Notes under the pieces: model-generated
Databases searched by the model: none
What the model was told of the DNA's origin: nothing
The model's input: the letters and a program-made list of their open reading frames with translations, nothing else
Shown here: piece by piece, positions 1 through 3,989 of the stretch
Layout of the letters: the number at the start of each line of letters is the position of its first letter
Numbering within the stretch: the stretch's first letter is position 1
NCBI GenBank assembly: GCA_949538655.1
Contig: CATISE010000212.1
Span: 1-5,434, forward strand
DNA from: Marine Group II euryarchaeote MED-G33
GTDB lineage: Archaea > Thermoplasmatota > Poseidoniia > Poseidoniales > Thalassarchaeaceae
Direction: 5' to 3'
Length of the DNA stretch: 5,434 nt
Program-made: the position numbers and the translations under genes

Positions 1-713
1 CCAAGGACATAACAGGTAACATCTACTCACCTGGTGGTACAACTCATATTGTGTACGTGGATTACGCTGTGTCCGGCCCAGACATAATTGGAACTGGAGT
101 CCTGGATGAAGCCGGTTCAAATGATGATTCAAATGACTCCATTGTCGACAGCGACGGTGATGAAATCGTAGATACTGACGACGATTGCCCTGAACTATCA
201 GGACTCAGTACTTATCCTGTTACTGGCTGCCCAGATGACGATAGTGATGGATGGGCCAACACATACGACAAATTTCCGTTAAACCCGGCTGAATGGAGTG
301 ACACTGATTTAGACAATGTTGGAGACAATTCAGACCAGTGTCCAAATTCCGAACCGGATGAATCGGTAGATGCCAGCGGCTGCAAAATCGAGGAATCTGA
401 CATTCTCATGTATACTGCTGTGGGTGCTGGTGGAATTACCGGTGCCACGCTCCTCTTCTTCTTGCTACCACGGATGATGCGCAACATGAATGCTGATGAG
501 TCCAAGGATCGAATGAAGTGGGAAGACGAGGTTTGGCAAGAACCGCAAGGAATGCCCGAAGGACCCCCCATTGAACAAATCATGGCGCCTGACCCCGGGC
601 TTTCTGGGGCCACACAACAAGATGGATACGAGTATCTGGAATGGCCAGCTGCAAGCGGCGATTGGTGGTACAGAGTCGGTGCAGGCATGGATTGGGCCAA
701 GTGGGAGAAGTAG
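1..713 (+). CDS. TSP3-like repeat surface protein with one C-terminal membrane helix and aromatic cytosolic tail (5' partial)
   Basis: The frame is open from base 3 to the TAG at 711-713 with no upstream stop, so the gene starts outside the window. A GTG at 51 is only an internal Val codon; residues below are numbered from it. Residues 33-47 and 60-111 are Asp-rich, calcium-binding TSP3-like repeats (DSDGDEIVD, then GCPDDDSDGW and DTDLDNVGDN) with Cys pairs C46/C60 and C97/C111, each C-x13-C. A membrane helix spans about 119-140 and is followed by Arg residues, so the repeats face outward and the C-terminal ~80 residues lie in the cytosol. The tail is acidic and Pro-rich, then ends in a Trp-rich module (Y195, P199, D204-W205-W206, W215, W218) that also ends the 2670-3989 protein. 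Function is unknown; a surface adhesin or sensor is an inference. The C-terminal architecture is clear; the N-terminal domains are not visible. Confidence 0.85.
   Translation, partial: KDITGNIYSPGGTTHIVYVDYAVSGPDIIGTGVLDEAGSNDDSNDSIVDSDGDEIVDTDDDCPELSGLSTYPVTGCPDDDSDGWANTYDKFPLNPAEWSDTDLDNVGDNSDQCPNSEPDESVDASGCKIEESDILMYTAVGAGGITGATLLFFLLPRMMRNMNADESKDRMKWEDEVWQEPQGMPEGPPIEQIMAPDPGLSGATQQDGYEYLEWPAASGDWWYRVGAGMDWAKWEK
621..710 (+). other. C-terminal aromatic cytosolic module (P-x4-DWW-x8-W-x2-W)
   Basis: The last 30 residues of the + strand surface protein carry Y195, P199, D204-W205-W206, W215 and W218. The pattern matches the end of the Ig-like protein encoded on the opposite strand (P420, D425-W426-W427, W434, F437), including the exact four-residue gap between Pro and DWW. 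It looks like a small beta-hairpin, somewhat like the short DUF2510 motif found on membrane proteins of other prokaryotes. That resemblance is from memory of the motif, not from a search. The role is unknown; binding of a shared cytosolic partner is plausible. Confidence 0.55.
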
Positions 714-715
714 AC

Positions 716-1552
716 TCACTTTCGGACATTGATTGAGAAATCATGCGTCCCGGGTTCACCCAGTCCATCCGCTTTCGCTTTCTCGCTAATTGCTGCGGCT
801 GCAATCGTCTCTTTGAACGAGCCACGCTTGGTGAGAATCCCTCGCTTCCAAGCCGTCCATGGAGAATATCCAGGCAGATAGGCTCGCCATGTAAATGGAA
901 CTCGACCCGGTGTGACCCGATTGACAATTTGCGTGATGGATGTCGTGCAAGTTGAGGTGATTGTGTTGTAGAATTCTGGCACTTCAGCCAACTGATTGGT
1001 ACGCTGCATCATCGCCTGTAGCAATGCGGTCTTTTTCTCAGGAAGAACATCGCAAGGATAGAGGTAGACATCATTGCCGCGCGCATTGGTTCGCACACCC
1101 AATAAATCACGCTCAGTAGCCCAGATCAGAATCAGTTCAAACTCGTTCCAAAGCCCAGTCCAAGGATGAAATTTCTCGCCTTTTTCTCGGCGGACCTCAA
1201 AGGATGCCATGAGGAATCGATTGTCGGTAAATTCGAATCCAAGCATGGTATGTGCCATTCCCCGAATTTTGTGAAAATAATCGACAACATACCAGATGTC
1301 CTTGATATCTTTAGGATCAAATGACCAGTCATCCCAATTCTGATCATAATCCCGGGTCGTACGCCATGTGAAGTCCCTACGGTTGTGTAGGGTGACCGAA
1401 TCCTCACCCATTTCAAAACGTGCCAATTGTGCGTTATCTGGAGCCCAATCTCGATCATGTCTTGCTTTCTTTCTTCCGACCGACAACCACCAGAAATTAA
1501 TCGCCAACAGAATGACTGCGCCAGTCATTCCGGCGATTAATTTCCAATCCAT
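716..1552 (-). CDS. DUF4105 (Lnb N-terminal domain family) membrane-anchored protein
   Basis: This is a 278-residue protein with one N-terminal membrane helix (about residues 5-25) followed by RKKARHDRDW, which leads into a complete DUF4105 domain. Family features visible in order are DRDWAPD (33-39), VTLHNRRDF (53-61), the GMAHTMLGFEF block (98-108, H101), SFEVRREKGE (117-126), LLGVRTNARG (150-159), VYLYP (162-166), EFYNTITSTCTTS (193-205, C202), LPGYS (226-230) and a terminal DFS-I-R. No catalytic activity is established for DUF4105. The invariant-looking His before Cys would suit a circularly permuted papain-like fold, which is my inference. The ATG at 1552 lies 2 bases after the AI-2E stop and is preceded by GAGGAG with 5-base spacing, so the start is well supported. 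It is the last gene of the operon, and its stop is 2 bases from that of the converging + strand gene. Confidence 0.9.
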   Translation of the reverse strand: MDWKLIAGMTGAVILLAINFWWLSVGRKKARHDRDWAPDNAQLARFEMGEDSVTLHNRRDFTWRTTRDYDQNWDDWSFDPKDIKDIWYVVDYFHKIRGMAHTMLGFEFTDNRFLMASFEVRREKGEKFHPWTGLWNEFELILIWATERDLLGVRTNARGNDVYLYPCDVLPEKKTALLQAMMQRTNQLAEVPEFYNTITSTCTTSITQIVNRVTPGRVPFTWRAYLPGYSPWTAWKRGILTKRGSFKETIAAAAISEKAKADGLGEPGTHDFSINVRK

Positions 1553-1554
1553 GC

Positions 1555-2691
1555 TTACTCCTCTTCGGCTCTCGGTGCTCTTTCAGAAAGTAGAATTGAA
1601 ATCGGCCGTGTTTCAGGAATATTGCTGAGAATAATCTTCACGATTACGGCCATTGGGACCGCCAGAATCATGCCCATAATACCCCATAGCCAGAACCAAA
1701 ATGCGGTGACCAAAAGCAGGACGATCGGGGATATATCGAGACTGGAACCAAACAACTTGTTCTCAACAAATTGGCCCCATATCTGTTCTTTGACAACCAG
1801 AAGGACGACCAAAAGAATCGCTGATGAAGGTTCTAGCAACAGGAACCCGAGAACCGCAGGGGGAATCAATGCCACCAGACTACCGATGTAAGGGACATAA
1901 CTCAGAAGGAATGTGAGCATGCTCCACAACAGCCATCCAGGGATTCCCATGGGTATCAAGATCATTGCAGTCACCACACCGGCACCAAAGCTGACTATGG
2001 TTTTCAGAATGACATAGCGATACACACCGTCACCAATATCGGCGAGAATCACCTTGAGGTTCTCTTCAACATCGGAGGGGTATGCTGCAGCGAGGCGCTT
2101 GGGCAAGGTCTCTGCTTCAAGGATGATGAAAATAAGGAAAGCAAATACCGTCAGCATCAATGTTGCAAAACTGCTAATTTCGCCGAACAAAGATAGCATA
2201 GTGCTCTCAAGTTGGGAACTGGAAATACTCAATCCCTCAAATGAAATTGTGAATCCTAAAATGACCTCTCCTTCCCATTTTGCAATAAATTCGTTCAATT
2301 TATCTGAATATTCAGGAGTCCCTTCCAAGAATGTCGACATGTCTTGGTACAACCACATCCCGATGAGAATGAAAGCCCCGGCAAGAGCGGTCACAACAAG
2401 CGCGTATGCAGGGAACAATGGCATGCCTCGATCATTGAGCCAATGTGCACCAGGTGCAAGAAGGAAATAGATGAACACCGCAATGATGAACGGTTCAATC
2501 ACAGGGCGGAGATGAATCAGTGCAAGGACCAGAATTGTCAGGAAAATTGCCCCGTGTGATAGCGTTCGCAGACGATCGCCGAATTGTGCAGAAAACATTC
2601 CCATAGAACGCAGAAAAACCATTCGTCTTTCAATTCGCCCCCTGTATTCAGAGGTTGAAGTCGTTTTGATTACTGTTGGAAGCGGAGCCAC
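1555..2691 (-). CDS. AI-2E family (UPF0118/PerM-like) membrane transporter
   Basis: A polytopic membrane protein of 378 residues from the GTG at 2691, close to the usual ~350 of the family. Hydrophobic stretches lie at about 46-62, 66-79, 94-115, 175-191, 228-250, 253-268, 271-286, 290-300 and 322-356. A hydrophilic segment (about 116-172) between the third and fourth matches the family topology. Signature segments are YVPYIGS (265-271), VENKLFGSSLDISPIV (309-324), and FWFWLWGIMGMILAVPMAVI (331-350). Members have been linked to autoinducer-2 export or to Na+/H+ antiport; the substrate here cannot be read from sequence. The start is uncertain. GTG 2691 overlaps the upstream gene by 22 bases and has only a weak GAG before it. 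ATG 2622 (residue 24), also without a good ribosome-binding site, would remove the overlap without touching the first helix. The C-terminus is short, charged and cytosolic. Confidence 0.9.
   Translation of the reverse strand: MAPLPTVIKTTSTSEYRGRIERRMVFLRSMGMFSAQFGDRLRTLSHGAIFLTILVLALIHLRPVIEPFIIAVFIYFLLAPGAHWLNDRGMPLFPAYALVVTALAGAFILIGMWLYQDMSTFLEGTPEYSDKLNEFIAKWEGEVILGFTISFEGLSISSSQLESTMLSLFGEISSFATLMLTVFAFLIFIILEAETLPKRLAAAYPSDVEENLKVILADIGDGVYRYVILKTIVSFGAGVVTAMILIPMGIPGWLLWSMLTFLLSYVPYIGSLVALIPPAVLGFLLLEPSSAILLVVLLVVKEQIWGQFVENKLFGSSLDISPIVLLLVTAFWFWLWGIMGMILAVPMAVIVKIILSNIPETRPISILLSERAPRAEEE
1558..1563 (-). promoter_or_regulatory. Ribosome-binding site of the DUF4105 gene
   Basis: GAGGAG on the - strand, 5 bases (TAAGC) before the ATG at 1552. 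It lies inside the end of the AI-2E gene, where it encodes the last two Glu residues just before the TAA. This supports the 1552 start and implies that the two genes are translated from one message. Confidence 0.75.
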
Positions 2692-3989
2692 TGATTCTCA
2701 GTCGCATCCCACCAATCTACAGTTCCATCTGGTTGTTGACGCCAATACACACCTGATTCATCTACGAAGGAGGGGAGGCCTTCACTGTCAGGGGTTTGTT
2801 CAGAAGAGGCCCAAAGGTCCTCTTCCTTCTTGCTCTCTCCACCCAGCATATTACCAGCAACCAAACCTAGGATTAGGGCCAATACAAAGCCACCAGAACC
2901 GACCAATGCGATTGTGGCTGATAGACTCATGACAATGGGTGTTGGTTCAAATTCATCGCCCTGTGATACATCTGGCCAACCATTGGAATCACCGCTCGCA
3001 TTGAGCACGTCTAGACTGGCGTCAGGAGCGGGTGGCAACCGAATGACGTTGAGGCCTACTGTGGTTTCACGACCTTGAGGACTGATCAAAGTAGAACGGA
3101 CCTTGTGAACACCTGGACTCCACATCGTGCAGTCAAGAACTTCAAGATCTTCGTAGGAGGTTACATCCTGTCTTGGGTCAGCGACTTCCCAAAGGATGGA
3201 CATCTCGGCCAATTCAGTATCTTCTGTTGGAATGATTTCCAAGTCACAGGGGGTTCCAGCTTCTGTGCTACGACCTGTTTGATTCACCATAAATGCGGGT
3301 GGCGGATGCACGTGAATCTTGAATGAAAGCGTTTCAGTAGCAGTCATTCCCAAACCATTGCGATAATGTTCTGTAATGGTATAATCGCCTGCGGGCCAAC
3401 GACTGCAGTCTAGAGGTGTCTCATATTCCCCGACCAACCATGGCACACCCTGAATGGAAACCATGCCCATCACATCGTAATACTCGCCAACCAAATCAGT
3501 CGACATTCGATGAACCAAACAGGTGTCTCCAGTGAAGATCCAATCTTCAGATTCCAATGTCATCTCGAGTTGGGGCGGGGTTAGGCTCGCCATCAATTCG
3601 TGAACACCGAGGTCCTCTTCGTAAGTCAACAATCCAGATTCCAAATCCCATACACGTAGTGTGATATGATATTCTCCATCCGACCATGCTTTGACAGTGG
3701 AATTGACAATGAGTGAATCTCCATAATTGATGGTCGTATTGTTCCAGAATGAAATTGACATGTCGTCGTCATCGGCGATGACTTCAATGGCGACAGATGC
3801 CATGGGTGCGGTCGTACCAATCGAAGCGATGACACGGACCAAATCTAACTCACCATCATAATTCTCGTCGATGGCGAATGCACCTGAGCCTGCAACGATG
3901 ATGTGGCTCTCATCCTGTGCACTGGCAACGGTTGCCAGCATTGGTAGCATCATGGCGATCATGAACAAAGTTAGTATTCGGTTTCGCAT
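2670..3989 (-). CDS. Secreted Ig-like repeat protein with one membrane helix and aromatic cytosolic tail
   Basis: 439 residues. Residues 1-24 are a signal peptide (Arg at 2 and 4, hydrophobic core 5-20, cleavage likely after VASA). Residues 41-53 hold an Asp-rich loop (DENYDGELDLVRV) like calcium-binding loops of beta-propeller repeats. Three beta-sandwich-like units follow, each with a W-x2-G-x-[YH]-x-[IV] strand: W102, W198 and W290. The last two also carry a Cys pair (C157/C195 and C248/C287), probably disulfides. N-glycosylation sequons occur at N83, N84, N96, N236 and N330, all in the outer part. A Gly/Ala/Leu-rich membrane helix spans about 354-382, and the acidic cytosolic tail ends with the Trp-rich module (residues 411-439). 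The ATG overlaps the upstream stop as TGATG and has a perfect ribosome-binding site. Function is unknown: a surface receptor or adhesin is inferred, with no enzymatic motif visible. Confidence 0.85.
   Translation of the reverse strand: MRNRILTLFMIAMMLPMLATVASAQDESHIIVAGSGAFAIDENYDGELDLVRVIASIGTTAPMASVAIEVIADDDDMSISFWNNTTINYGDSLIVNSTVKAWSDGEYHITLRVWDLESGLLTYEEDLGVHELMASLTPPQLEMTLESEDWIFTGDTCLVHRMSTDLVGEYYDVMGMVSIQGVPWLVGEYETPLDCSRWPAGDYTITEHYRNGLGMTATETLSFKIHVHPPPAFMVNQTGRSTEAGTPCDLEIIPTEDTELAEMSILWEVADPRQDVTSYEDLEVLDCTMWSPGVHKVRSTLISPQGRETTVGLNVIRLPPAPDASLDVLNASGDSNGWPDVSQGDEFEPTPIVMSLSATIALVGSGGFVLALILGLVAGNMLGGESKKEEDLWASSEQTPDSEGLPSFVDESGVYWRQQPDGTVDWWDATENQWLRFQQ
2673..2759 (-). other. 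C-terminal aromatic cytosolic module (P-x4-DWW-x6-W-x2-F)
   Basis: Residues 411-439 of the Ig-like protein contain Y415-W416, P420, D425-W426-W427, W434 and F437. Its twin ends the + strand protein at 621-710. Both sit about 30-50 residues or more beyond a membrane helix on the predicted cytosolic side, after an acidic linker. The same Pro-to-DWW spacing in two otherwise different proteins argues for a real domain and not for chance Trp enrichment. Confidence 0.55.
3147..3549 (-). repeat. Tandem pair of Cys-containing Ig-like domains
   Basis: Protein-level repeat within the Ig-like gene, roughly residues 148-281 plus flanks. C157 to C195 has 37 residues between and C248 to C287 has 38. The second Cys is always preceded by LD or VLD and followed by x2-W-x2-G (C195/W198/G201; C287/W290/G293). 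Each unit ends in a Pro-rich linker (HVHPPP near 226-231; RLPPAP near 317-322). An upstream unit at W102/G105/Y107 has the strand but no Cys. No DNA-level identity is apparent, so the duplication is old. Confidence 0.5.

Noticed and set aside
51..53. GTG as the start of the + strand gene
   Set aside because: The frame is open upstream to base 3, no ribosome-binding site precedes the GTG, and a start here would leave the outer domain without a signal peptide.
212..700. 162-residue open frame antisense to the + strand surface gene
   Set aside because: Composition is low-complexity and no domain or start signal is visible. The + strand frame has clear repeats, a membrane helix and the conserved tail.
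699..721. Intrinsic terminator between the convergent genes
   Set aside because: The inverted repeat is only 7 interrupted base pairs and neither strand has a following T-tract. It also overlaps coding sequence and both stops.
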